DNA of 34,110 nucleotides from an uncultured Aureimonas sp. (GCF_913775355.1 NZ_CAJYIU010000288.1:1-34110); one strand, 5' to 3'. Counted from the stretch's first letter, positions 7,352-13,471 are shown. Notes: generated by a model not told the origin, from the letters alone. Program-made: numbers and translations.

Positions 7352-8409
7352 TCAGGCGGTGAGCGAGAAATGGTCCGCGCTGAGGTAGGCGAGGTTCTTG
7401 CCGATGAAGGCGATATCCTGCGCTGCGTGAGCGCCAACGCCGTCATCGTCGTAGGACAGATTGCCGGTCGCCTTGTTGTAGATGACTTGGGCGTTGGTCC
7501 CGATCGCCTTGCCCGTGAAGTTCAGCGCCATCGCGTCGAACTGGCCATCATCATTGGCGTCAAGCGCACCGAAAGCGGTCTTCGACAGGGCGATCTTGTC
7601 GTTCTGGTCGAAGTCCCAGATCGAGTCCTTGTTGGCCGCTCCGAACTCGCTGAAGACGAACGTGTCCGCGCCGCCCTTGCCGTATAGGCTGTCCTTGCCA
7701 GCGCCACCGGCAATGATGTTGTTGCCGGCCGAGCCGGTGATCAGATTGGCGAGCGCGTTGCCGGTGCCGTTAATGTCGCCGGACTGGAGGCGCAGGTTCT
7801 CGACGCCCGCGCTGCGGTTCAGATCCTGGGAGGCGGTCGTCCAGATCGTATCAACGCCCGCGTCATTACCGGTTACGAATTCGTCACTGCTGTCGAAGAC
7901 GTAGCCGTCGTCGCCGTTCGAACCCTTATACGTGTCGATGCCGCCACCACCGTTGAGCCAGTCGTTGCCGCTGGCACCAATCAAGCCGTCGCTGTGTGTG
8001 GAGCCGCTGATAACAAATCTTTCAATACTCGTTAGGACAGTGATTCCGCTTCGATGATGAAGCACAAAATCTGACATGACTTCGGTCATATAAAATGCTG
8101 GACCACGACCAGAATATTCTACTGTATCAATCCCTTCATCCCCTTCGATATAATGAGGCGGACTGATCAAATAGTGAAAAATAAAGCGATCGTTTCCATC
8201 TCCTCCTGAGAATCTTGAGCCTTCTACAGCAAAAGTATTATCCAAATTTCCGGTTGTTAAACTGATATTTATGATGTCGTTGCCGCCTCCAGCGTGAAAC
8301 CAAACACTTTCAGCCCAAGTAGGAGCGAAAAGATCGTCTTCGTCGGTTCCGTCAATCCTGATGAGATCCCCCGAGACGGCGAAGAGTATCCATCGGTGTA
8401 GGTAGCCAT
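7352..8409 (-). pseudogene. RTX calcium-binding repeat protein, frameshifted near N-terminus
   Basis: The C-terminal part carries glycine/aspartate nonapeptide repeats of the RTX type (GGGNDIINI, GGDGNDRFIF, GASGNDWLNGGG, GSAGNNIIAGGAGKDSLYGKGGADTF). It ends with the DADxN-containing, FSEFGAANKDSIWDFD-type serralysin/RTX C-terminal domain used in type I secretion. Such proteins fold outside the cell on binding calcium. The likely start is ATG 8409 (MATYTDGYSSPSRG), with GGGAG upstream. That frame must shift at the G5 run (complement of 8368-8372) to join DLIRIDGTDEDDLF. One more G restores a 352-residue protein. The uninterrupted frame from 8569 lacks a plausible N-terminus. Bases 7990-8470 are clearly AT-richer than the surroundings, which suggests a recombined segment. 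No secretion genes lie nearby. Confidence 0.75.
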
Positions 8410-8584
8410 AATCGAACTCTCCCGCAGCATCACATTCAATGTTGCGGACAGTCCTGTCACGCGGCAACACGCTTAGCAACGACACGAACGCGTGGCTTGG
8501 ATTGATCCTTAACGTGCGTGGCTGATCTGCGTAGGCGCTGCCGGGCAGATACCGCCACCCCTGCCTCAAATGGCAGTTGGGCTA

Positions 8585-9004
8585 CTACCGTCGGTCGTCG
8601 TTGGTGCAGCCTAAGCCCGCGTAAGCATCTCCGCTTTCAGCGGGCGATGCGCAGGCGCTGCCGGAGCGGATGAGTTCGGCGGCAAGATCCGCTTCGCCAA
8701 CGAAGCACTGGGCGATCTTGCGTTGGTACGTTTGACCTTTAGCAATATCGTCGCAAGGGGTGCCTTCTCCGAATGGAATGCACCGCACCGACTTTCCAGC
8801 GATAAGCTCATTGAGGACATGGCTGTCACGCCGGAAGCGAGCGGCGCCGGACGCAGGGTCGTCGACGCCGCATAGGCGGAGGTAATGTGAACCAACGACA
8901 AGGCTGCTGCCGTCAATTGCTCGGGCGGATCCTGTGATCTCCGCCCCGGAAGCCGACCATGAGACGAGCATGGCCGTTGTGAAGGCGATCGTTCGCATAA
9001 GCAT
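8585..9004 (-). CDS. Secreted SNase-like protein, probably catalytically impaired
   Basis: The 139-residue protein starts with a signal peptide (MLMRTIAFTTAMLVSWSASGAE, cleavage near residue 21). The rest follows a staphylococcal-nuclease-like (thermonuclease) fold: ARAIDGSSLVVGSHYLRLCG, a helix ending IAGKSVRCI, YQRKIAQCFVG, and DLAAELIRSGSACA. Family members normally have DGDT, an RLLGIDAPE block with a catalytic Glu, and YGR. Here these read DGSS, RLCGVDDPA and YQRK, so a metal ligand and the catalytic Glu appear to be lost. Cysteines at several positions suggest disulfides in the periplasm. The start may instead be the second ATG at 8998. It sits in the minus-strand moron block and may be an inactive binding protein. 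Confidence 0.65.
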   Translation of the reverse strand: MLMRTIAFTTAMLVSWSASGAEITGSARAIDGSSLVVGSHYLRLCGVDDPASGAARFRRDSHVLNELIAGKSVRCIPFGEGTPCDDIAKGQTYQRKIAQCFVGEADLAAELIRSGSACASPAESGDAYAGLGCTNDDRR

Positions 9005-9114
9005 GTGGAGAAAGCCTTTGAGCCGCTATCGGCCCGGAGGCAGCATAGACGCATTCGAGACAGGCAGGTGATTAATCGCTTCAGCGGGTGTTCCCGCCGC
9101 TTCGATATCGAAGG

Positions 9115-9318
9115 CTAAGGGTAGCCTGCCTCGACGTCAGAGCCGATGTTTCCCGGCGTTGCAGGCTGCGGTGCTAGGGATCGAACAATCAGCGCATTGC
9201 CAATCTGATCTCCGTCATTCAAGCCGGCCAGAACAGCGATGACAATACGCTGCGCCTGCAACCGGCTCATCCCGTCATCCTGAACTTCGAATGCGAGACG
9301 TCGTACCAAATCATCCAT
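9115..9318 (-). CDS. Small orphan protein in moron block
   Basis: The 67-residue product reads MDDLVRRLAFEVQDDGMSRL and continues with QAQRIVIAVLAGLNDGDQIG. I chose ATG 9318 because GAGGT lies six bases upstream; the open frame continues to 9477 without a better ribosome site. The first ~50 residues form likely helices, and the last 15 are proline/glycine-rich and probably unstructured. Immediately after the stop comes the palindrome CTTCGATATCGAAG (9100-9113) and a small GCGGG/CCCGC hairpin (9084-9097), which may end transcription. No family is recognised. Confidence 0.5.
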   Translation of the reverse strand: MDDLVRRLAFEVQDDGMSRLQAQRIVIAVLAGLNDGDQIGNALIVRSLAPQPATPGNIGSDVEAGYP

Positions 9319-9460
9319 GCCATACCTCAGCATCCTGTCTGGAAAGGTACGGATAGGTGTAGCGATTGGATGCAGCGCATCCGCTTTCTGATGCCTTGAA
9401 GCCGTACATGTAGGCATGGGTATTCCCCACGCCTGCCTCGAATGTCGGGGTGCTGATCGA

Positions 9461-9664
9461 TCATCTTCGTCGATCAAGGGTCGAAACTACCTGCGCAATG
9501 TTCAGGTGCACATTCGCCAAATCTTCGAAAAACTCGCCGACGATCGGCAACGGCATATCCCCGGAGGCCGCTTGGTATCGAACGTGTTCGGCGGCTTGAG
9601 CTGTCAACTCAGCAAGCCGCCTACAAACCTCTGTGAATGGGGGTGATTGACTGTATTTCGTCAC
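9461..9664 (-). CDS. Small orphan helical protein in moron block
   Basis: The 67-residue protein begins at GTG 9664 (read as MTKYSQSPPFTEVCRRLAEL). A very strong AGGGAGG lies four to five bases upstream, so the start is secure. It is predicted to be two amphipathic helices (residues ~10-33 and ~42-62) rich in A, L and E, soluble, with one cysteine. It is in the same direction as its neighbours but separated from them by 88 and 142 bases. No family is recognised. Confidence 0.6.
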   Translation of the reverse strand: MTKYSQSPPFTEVCRRLAELTAQAAEHVRYQAASGDMPLPIVGEFFEDLANVHLNIAQVVSTLDRRR

Positions 9665-9752
9665 TGGGCCTCCCTATGCTTCTGACCGTTTCATCCGGCT
9701 CCACAGTTTTGCCGGTGAAGCTTCGCTTGCTGGGCTCGGACTGTAATTTGCA

Positions 9753-9947
9753 CTAATTACGGGGATCGGCATCCGGCTGAAACCGCTTCTCCAGCTCGTT
9801 CATCAGCTTGACGACCCGTTCGCATTCTTCAAGCGACATTCTGGCCATGTATTTGCCAGATAGCGGCTGAAGGTCGCCGCCTTGATGGTCGATGACGTCC
9901 CAGAGGCCGCTGCCGTAGTGACGGATCGCATAACGAGAATCGGACAC
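9753..9947 (-). CDS. Small orphan protein (SDSRYAIRHYGSGLWDVIDH)
   Basis: The 64-residue protein starts at GTG 9947, with GAGGGG six to ten bases upstream. The open frame to 10040 has a less likely, arginine-rich start. The N-terminal half looks like a small beta-sheet: RYAIRHYGSGLWDVIDHQGG, then LSGKYMARMSLEECERVVKL leading into a C-terminal helix. Similar short 'YxIRxY..WDVxD' proteins are found in rhizobial genomes and phages without known function. A hairpin module (9979-10009) occupies its leader. Confidence 0.55.
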   Translation of the reverse strand: MSDSRYAIRHYGSGLWDVIDHQGGDLQPLSGKYMARMSLEECERVVKLMNELEKRFQPDADPRN

Positions 9948-9978
9948 GACGCTACCCCTCGTCCCCCTCGTTAAAGCG

Positions 9979-10084
9979 ATCCGCCCGGAATAAGCGGGGC
10001 CGGACGGATCTTCGCGCCGAGCCCGTAGGAGACGCAACACGACGCGATGCCGACAGAACGCGCTTTATTATGGACACTGTCAAC
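9979..10084 (-). repeat. Hairpin module A, in leader of 9753-9947 gene
   Basis: An imperfect inverted repeat, ATCCG...CGGAT (9979-10009), is followed on the plus strand by CTTCGCGCCGAGC and ~70 bases that align with 10523-10600. On the minus strand the far end starts with TTGACA (complement of 10078-10083), a possible -35 element; no convincing -10 is seen. It precedes the small gene at 9947 and may form its 5' untranslated leader. Confidence 0.45.
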
Positions 10085-10119
10085 GTAGCCAAGAAAATTA
10101 GGGCCGGGGATGCAATTCT

Positions 10120-10338
10120 GTGCTATCCACGGCAATGACAGAACACACGGACGAACGCGACGTCTTGCCTCGGCTGTGGTACCGTGCGGCGACAACTTCG
10201 CATCTTGAGGACAAGAAGTTGTTTCTCGAAGCTGCGAACCTCATCATGCAACTGCGCAATCTCTATGGGTTTGCGCAGGGCGTCGACGAAAAGGTCGCTT
10301 TCCAGCTTGGCATTCGCCCGAAGCTACGTGACAGCTAA
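10120..10338 (+). CDS. Small orphan helical protein on plus strand
   Basis: The 72-residue product starts at GTG 10120 (VLSTAMTEHTDERDVLPRLW), with GGGGA nine bases upstream. The ATG at 10135 is an alternative without a visible ribosome site. It is a charged helical protein; the core LEDKKLFLEAANLIMQLRNL resembles short helical proteins of rhizobial phages. It is the only plus-strand gene in the moron block and is followed by strong hairpins at 10368-10445. Function unknown. Confidence 0.5.
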   Translation: MLSTAMTEHTDERDVLPRLWYRAATTSHLEDKKLFLEAANLIMQLRNLYGFAQGVDEKVAFQLGIRPKLRDS

Positions 10339-10367
10339 ACGCCGCTCTGGATCTGTCCAGAAGTGCG

Positions 10368-10445
10368 ACCCGCTCGATCGAGTTAGGTGGGGCCGAGGAT
10401 CGAGCGGGTCTTCGCTCCGGCCACCCAGGCTGCCGGAGCGAAGAC
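10368..10445. repeat. Hairpin module C: two overlapping perfect inverted repeats
   Basis: ACCCGCTCGATC (10368-10379) pairs with 10398-10409, a perfect 12-bp stem with an 18-base loop. GTCTTCGCTCCGGC (10408-10421) pairs perfectly with 10432-10445, a 14-bp stem with a 10-base loop. The two stems share two bases, so they may be exclusive or stacked. There is no T run on either side. TCTTCGCTCCG matches the TCTTCGCGCCG of the other two modules. Confidence 0.7.
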
Positions 10446-10497
10446 GCTAGCTGCCGTTCAGCCAAGGCGGTGGCAACACCAACTCAAATGACGACCC

Positions 10498-10600
10498 ATC
10501 CGTCTGAGCGTGCTCGAGCAGACGGATAGGTCTTCGCGCCGAGCTAGGTGGAGCACCACGCGATGAGCAATAAAATCGCGCGCTAGAAGATAGAGTCAAC
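10498..10600. repeat. Hairpin module B and diverged copy of module A
   Basis: ATCCGTCTG (10498-10506) and CAGACGGAT (10519-10527) form a perfect 9-bp stem. The following TCTTCGCGCCGAGC... up to AGTCAAC at 10600 aligns with 10010-10084, sharing TCTTCGCGCCGAGC, a TAGG/GGA step, CACGCGATG or CGACGCGATG, CGCGC and the terminal GTCAAC. Confidence 0.6.
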
Positions 10601-10639
10601 CCTGCATCAAATGGCGGCCTGTAAGGCCGCCATGAGTTC

Positions 10640-10966
10640 TCATATCGTAACAAGAAGGCCGACGGTCGCGATGCAGAACAGCGCGAGTAGGGCGCACATG
10701 CCAATCGCCGCCAGCTTCACCGGACGTCTCTGACGTCCAACCGTCAACCAAGTCCGCGTGTCCATCACAAGGGGAAGCATGCCGGTGACGGCTGCCGTGA
10801 GCCCGACGATGTTCCAGACGATGTGCGAGTCGATACGCCAAGCGATGACTGTCCACGGGATGCAGCAAAGCGGCAGGAAGAAGCTGGTCCAGTCGATGGG
10901 GGAAGCGCCGGCCGCCTTCGTACCTGCAGATGTCTTGTTCGGTGCATTCAATTGCTGGTTGCTCAT
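10640..10966 (-). CDS. Small membrane protein with three predicted TM segments
   Basis: The 108-residue protein starts at ATG 10966 (MSNQQLNAPNKTSAGTKAAG), with GGAGA six bases upstream; the frame to 11032 is less likely. A ~25-residue polar N-terminus precedes hydrophobic segments DWTSFFLPLCCIPWTVIAW, HIVWNIVGLTAAVTGMLPLV and LAAIGMCALLALFCIATVGL. A short arginine-rich loop (VGRQRRPVKL) lies between the last two. It might act in superinfection exclusion or be a holin-like protein, but it lies opposite to the lysis genes. No family is recognised. Confidence 0.6.
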   Translation of the reverse strand: MSNQQLNAPNKTSAGTKAAGASPIDWTSFFLPLCCIPWTVIAWRIDSHIVWNIVGLTAAVTGMLPLVMDTRTWLTVGRQRRPVKLAAIGMCALLALFCIATVGLLVTI

Positions 10967-11261
10967 GCCATTCTCCGATTGTGCGGCGGACCTATCACCC
11001 GCGCGTGATCGTCGAAACCGAGACGACATCACAATCGGCTGAGCTGCCGTAGGCGGCAGAGTCCCCTACAGAGAAAATGGCGGAGTGCTAAAACTATAAT
11101 GGCGCCGGGTGCTTGGCGGCCCAGCGCCACTCGCTTGCCGGACCTACGCAACGCGCCCGACTGCTAGGTCATAGATGACCAAAGCCCGCTTAACGTTCCG
11201 TTTCCTATAGCCTTCAACGCCCGGCCATCGCGCCGGGCTTTTTCATGCCCGGAGAACATCC
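10967..11261. other. Intergenic control region before the lysis module
   Basis: No gene is supported. The stretch contains a 6-bp hairpin CTGCCG-TAGG-CGGCAG (11044-11059), a TATAAT box at 11095-11100 without a clear -35, the perfect palindrome GGTCATAGATGACC (11167-11180) and the terminator at 11219-11243. The 14-base word GGCGCCGGGTGCTT at 11101-11114 recurs exactly at 11281-11294 inside the holin-like gene. A 22-codon frame starts at 11098, but nothing supports its translation. Confidence 0.5.
11219..11243 (+). terminator. Rho-independent terminator upstream of lysis genes
   Basis: GCCCGGC (11219-11225) and GCCGGGC (11232-11238) form a perfect 7-bp stem with a 6-base loop, followed by TTTTT. 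It lies 24 bases before the holin-like start, so it could be an antitermination-controlled block ahead of the lysis genes. Confidence 0.75.
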
Positions 11262-11486
11262 ATGACCCTCGTCGCCAACTGGCGCCGGGTGCTTTCAAGC
11301 GCCTGGTCCGTCCGATTCATCGTCCTGACGTTCGCGCTGATCGCGCTCGACGTCGCGCTGCCTGCCTTCGAAGAAGGGCTCGGGCTTCCGCCTCGCACCT
11401 TCGCCGTCCTGTCCGGCCTCTGCTCCGCGGCCGCGTTCGTCGCGCGCCTCGTCGTGCAGCCGGCAGTCTCGGGAGTCGGCCAGTGA
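11262..11486 (+). CDS. Holin-like small membrane protein
   Basis: The 74-residue protein starts MTLVANWRRVLSSAWSVRFI with GGAGA upstream. It has two hydrophobic segments, VRFIVLTFALIALDVALPAF and FAVLSGLCSAAAFVARLVV, with a positively charged N-terminus. This pattern (NWRRVLxxAWSxR..., ...AAAFVARLV) is the DUF7940-like protein that precedes the endolysin in many rhizobial prophages. It is probably the holin or pinholin that triggers lysis. Its stop overlaps the GTG start of the endolysin (GTGA), so the two are translationally coupled. Confidence 0.75.
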   Translation: MTLVANWRRVLSSAWSVRFIVLTFALIALDVALPAFEEGLGLPPRTFAVLSGLCSAAAFVARLVVQPAVSGVGQ

Positions 11487-12025
11487 GCGCGGCCGGGAAG
11501 GGCGGGCGCGTAGCCCGCGTAAAAAGCCGCTATCTCGCCGGCGGCGCTGCCGGCGCCGCGCTACTGGCCTTCGCCACGACCTACGCGGCTGGCTGGGAGG
11601 GCACGAGCTCCAAGGCGTATCTCGACACGATCGCCCAGCCGCCGGTCTGGACGATCTGCCAGGGCGACACCTACGGCGTGAAACCCGGCATGGTCGAAAC
11701 CAAGGCCGGCTGCGAGTTGCGCTTGCGCCGCCAGATCCTCGAGCACGAGGCGCGCATGCTCTCCTGCGCGCCCGAGCTGCTGAAGGCGCCCGGAGAAACC
11801 TACGTCGCGATCAACGACTGGGCCTACAACGTCGGTACCGGCGCGGCCTGCCGCTCGTCGCTGATCCGCAAGGTGAAGGCCGGCGATCTCGGCGGTGCCT
11901 GCAACGAGTTGAGCCGTTGGGTCTTCGCCGGCGGCAAGGTCGTGAAGGGCCTCGCCAACCGCCGTGTGAACGGCCTGCCTGGCCTCATCAGCGAGCGAGC
12001 GCTGTGCCTGCGAGGGCTCGGCTGA
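11483..12025 (+). CDS. SAR-type phage lysozyme (GH24 endolysin)
   Basis: The 180-residue protein hydrolyses peptidoglycan. Residues 17-37 (YLAGGAAGAALLAFATTYAA) are a weakly hydrophobic, glycine/alanine-rich segment typical of signal-anchor-release endolysins. The catalytic part follows at once: GWEGTSSKAYLD with Glu39 and Asp48, then CQGDTYGV, as in R21/T4-type GH24 lysozymes. Later come AINDWAYNVGTGA and SRWVFAGGKVVKGLANRRV, both standard for the family. Four cysteines besides the active-site region may form the regulatory disulfide. The start is GTG overlapping the holin stop, and its stop overlaps the Rz start (TGATG). It would be exported by Sec and activated when the membrane is depolarised. 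Confidence 0.9.
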   Translation: MSAAGKGGRVARVKSRYLAGGAAGAALLAFATTYAAGWEGTSSKAYLDTIAQPPVWTICQGDTYGVKPGMVETKAGCELRLRRQILEHEARMLSCAPELLKAPGETYVAINDWAYNVGTGAACRSSLIRKVKAGDLGGACNELSRWVFAGGKVVKGLANRRVNGLPGLISERALCLRGLG

Positions 12026-12468
12026 TGGGGGCGCTTGAAGCGATCAAGGCGGCGATCGTCCTCGTCGTCGGTCTCGTGATCGGCTGGCTCGTGGCAGGGC
12101 TCTACGCCGAGCTCGTCTCGCTGCCGGCGGCGCGCGAAGCCGGGGCAGTCTACGAGCGCGGGATCTGGGAGGCCCGCCAGCGCGAGGCCGAGGCGAAGGC
12201 GGAAGCCGATCGCCGGGCGGCGCAATCACGCATCGATGCCATCGAGCGCGACTTCCATCAGCGCGAGGCCGAGCGCCTCGCCGAACTCTCCAACCTTGAA
12301 GTTGCCCTCGACCAGGAGGCCAACCGTGTCCCGATCCCGTCTGCCGCTGACCGCGGCGCTGTTGCTTGCCGTCCTGCCGTTCCTCGGGGCTTGCGCGACG
12401 CGCTCGACGGTATCGGTCGCGCCACGCCTCGCAACGATTCCCCAAGCGCTCCTGCTGCCGTGCGCTAA
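12025..12468 (+). CDS. Rz-like i-spanin
   Basis: The 147-residue protein starts at ATG 12025, overlapping the endolysin stop. It has one N-terminal membrane segment (AIVLVVGLVIGWLVAGLYAE, residues ~10-29), then a long charged helix from about residue 40 to 100 (YERGIWEARQREAEAKAEAD and similar heptads), and a proline-rich tail. This is the layout of inner-membrane spanins, which pair with Rz1 lipoproteins to fuse the two membranes in the last step of lysis. The Rz1 gene overlaps its last 143 bases in another frame, as in lambda-like phages. Confidence 0.8.
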   Translation: MGALEAIKAAIVLVVGLVIGWLVAGLYAELVSLPAAREAGAVYERGIWEARQREAEAKAEADRRAAQSRIDAIERDFHQREAERLAELSNLEVALDQEANRVPIPSAADRGAVACRPAVPRGLRDALDGIGRATPRNDSPSAPAAVR

Positions 12469-12616
12469 CGCGGTGGCGCTCCCCGAGCGCGACCTGACGA
12501 CAGCCGAGACCGTGCGGCTGTGGGGCAGGGACCGGCAAGCGCTCGGTGCCTGTCGCGATCGGCATTCGGCACTCGCGCTCTCGGTTGGGGAAATCCAATC
12601 CCAAGGCGTGCCCTGA
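12326..12616 (+). CDS. Rz1-like o-spanin lipoprotein
   Basis: The 96-residue protein starts at GTG 12326, chosen because AGGAGG (12314-12319) lies six bases upstream inside the Rz gene. Its N-terminus (VSRSRLPLTAALLLAVLPFL followed by GAC) is a lipoprotein signal with lipobox LGAC, giving an outer-membrane lipoprotein of about 75 residues. Proline residues follow, as in o-spanins. The remaining sequence (ALPERDLTTAETVRLWGRDR) matches the C-terminal pattern of Rz1-like proteins that ends near LGACRDRHSAL. The longer frame from 12236 is only the Rz shadow. It is embedded in and extends beyond Rz. Confidence 0.8.
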   Translation: MSRSRLPLTAALLLAVLPFLGACATRSTVSVAPRLATIPQALLLPCANAVALPERDLTTAETVRLWGRDRQALGACRDRHSALALSVGEIQSQGVP

Positions 12617-12649
12617 CGCATCCAAGCATACCCGAAAGGCATTCAGAGA

Positions 12650-13072
12650 ATGAACCAGAACCAGGAGCCGGATATGCTCACGCGGTGGATCACCAACAAC
12701 GTTGCCGTGCTGCTGACTGGTGCAATCCTCACCGGCGGCGGGATTGCGGGCTACACCAGCTTGCAGAACAAGGTCGAGTATCTCGACGCCTACCGTGAGG
12801 AGCGAACGAAGCTCGTCGACACGAAGCTCGCAGAAATCGGGGCAGCCGCTGCTGCCATGCCGAACCTCGTCTATCGCGTCGCCGCAGCTGAAGAGGCGCT
12901 GAAGGCGACGAACGCTCGGGTCGACGTGAGCCTGACGAACATCAGCGCACGTCTCGCCGAGATCAATCAGGGTCTCGGTTCGCTCTCGACCCAAGTAGCA
13001 GTCTTGACGCAGCGGTTTGATTTGTCGGGTCAAGACCGCCGTGCTGAGGCGCGTCCGCCATCGGCTCGCTGA
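12650..13072 (+). CDS. Membrane-anchored coiled-coil protein of the lysis region
   Basis: The 140-residue protein has one hydrophobic segment (NNVAVLLTGAILTGGGIAGY, residues ~16-36). A long helix with heptad-like spacing follows, up to about residue 125 (KVEYLDAYREERTKLVDTKL, LSTQVAVLTQRF). ATG 12674, with AGGAG six bases upstream, is as likely a start as 12650 and removes eight residues. It follows the spanins and probably belongs to the late transcript. Its function is unknown; it resembles anonymous rhizobial phage proteins with a single anchor. The stop at 13072 falls inside a convergent gene. Confidence 0.65.
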   Translation: MNQNQEPDMLTRWITNNVAVLLTGAILTGGGIAGYTSLQNKVEYLDAYREERTKLVDTKLAEIGAAAAAMPNLVYRVAAAEEALKATNARVDVSLTNISARLAEINQGLGSLSTQVAVLTQRFDLSGQDRRAEARPPSAR

Positions 13073-13403
13073 TCACGGCCAGCCGTAGGGGTTGTCCAGA
13101 AGGGAAGTAGAGGTTTGCATCCTCAGGCAGGCGGTCGGTTTGCCCGGTCGCCCGCAGATGGCGGACCCACTGCTCGGGAATGAGGCTCACCTCGATTCGG
13201 TTTTCCTCGCCGCACCGACCGCAGCGCAGGCGCGATGCGAGTTCGGATAGGGTCCGTTCGTCACCACCTCGCAGTTCCACCGGCTTCAGCCATTTTGGGT
13301 GCAGGCACGCGCTGCAGCGAACGTAGACGTTCACCGATCCGGCGCGCAGTTCGCCAAGCGTCGGCTCGGGCTTTTCGGTCGGATAAGTGACCTCTGGAGG
13401 CAT
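12963..13403 (-). CDS. Zinc-ribbon protein, possibly frame-extended at its C-terminus
   Basis: The 146-residue frame has two CxxC knuckles (Cys30/Cys33 in RCSACLHPKW and Cys61/Cys64 in RCGRCGEEN), a zinc ribbon like those in small phage and rhizobial proteins. It runs 110 bases into the convergent gene. If one C of the C4 run (complement of 13088-13091) is removed, the protein ends ...FPSGQPYGWP with its stop at 13073-13075, exactly abutting the convergent stop at 13072. The present tail may therefore be an insertion artefact. No ribosome site precedes ATG 13403; instead three TGGCTAAC repeats lie there. Function unknown. Confidence 0.6.
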   Translation of the reverse strand: MPPEVTYPTEKPEPTLGELRAGSVNVYVRCSACLHPKWLKPVELRGGDERTLSELASRLRCGRCGEENRIEVSLIPEQWVRHLRATGQTDRLPEDANLYFPSGQPLRLAVISEPMADAPQHGGLDPTNQTAASRLLLGSRANRDPD

Positions 13404-13404
13404 G

Positions 13405-13437
13405 TGGCTAACAGGCTGGCTAACGCCCTTGGCTAAC
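13405..13437. repeat. Three TGGCTAAC direct repeats next to the attachment tRNA
   Basis: Exact copies lie at 13405-13412, 13417-13424 and 13430-13437, spaced 12 and 13 bases apart, 35-67 bases inside the element from the tRNA 3' end. This is the place and spacing expected of integrase arm-type sites. They may instead be an operator for the zinc-ribbon gene. Confidence 0.6.
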
Positions 13438-13471
13438 GCGTCTGCAAGAGCATGTTAAATAACGATCCGGG

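Larger units (their letters stand above)
10339..10639. other. Gene-free stretch with hairpin modules
   Basis: No convincing coding region is present. The stretch holds two overlapping perfect inverted repeats (10368-10445), a third hairpin and a repeat of the 10005-10084 sequence (10498-10600). On the minus strand TTGACT (complement of 10094+500, i.e. 10594-10599) with ATTTTA 17 bases further could be a promoter reading through the hairpin, as for a small RNA. This is speculative. Confidence 0.5.
1..13471. mobile_element. Decayed prophage, left end beyond the window
   Basis: The interval holds an integrase and excisionase-like gene at the left, a run of coupled tail-tip and fibre genes, accessory genes and a holin/endolysin/Rz/Rz1 lysis cassette, ending at the 3' end of a tRNA-Ile(CAU) gene. 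tRNA 3' ends are classic targets of tyrosine integrases, so the right boundary is placed at 13471 by inference. Head, packaging, tape-measure, replication and repressor genes are absent, and the integrase, two tail genes and the RTX gene carry frame lesions, so the element cannot form virions by itself. The left attachment site lies outside the window. Confidence 0.85.

Noticed and set aside
10339-10600. CRISPR-like array from the repeated hairpins
   Set aside because: Only three diverged modules with different spacing and long perfect stems, no uniform spacers and no cas genes.
11098-11166. 22-codon leader peptide gene
   Set aside because: No ribosome site, and the start lies within the TATAAT box.
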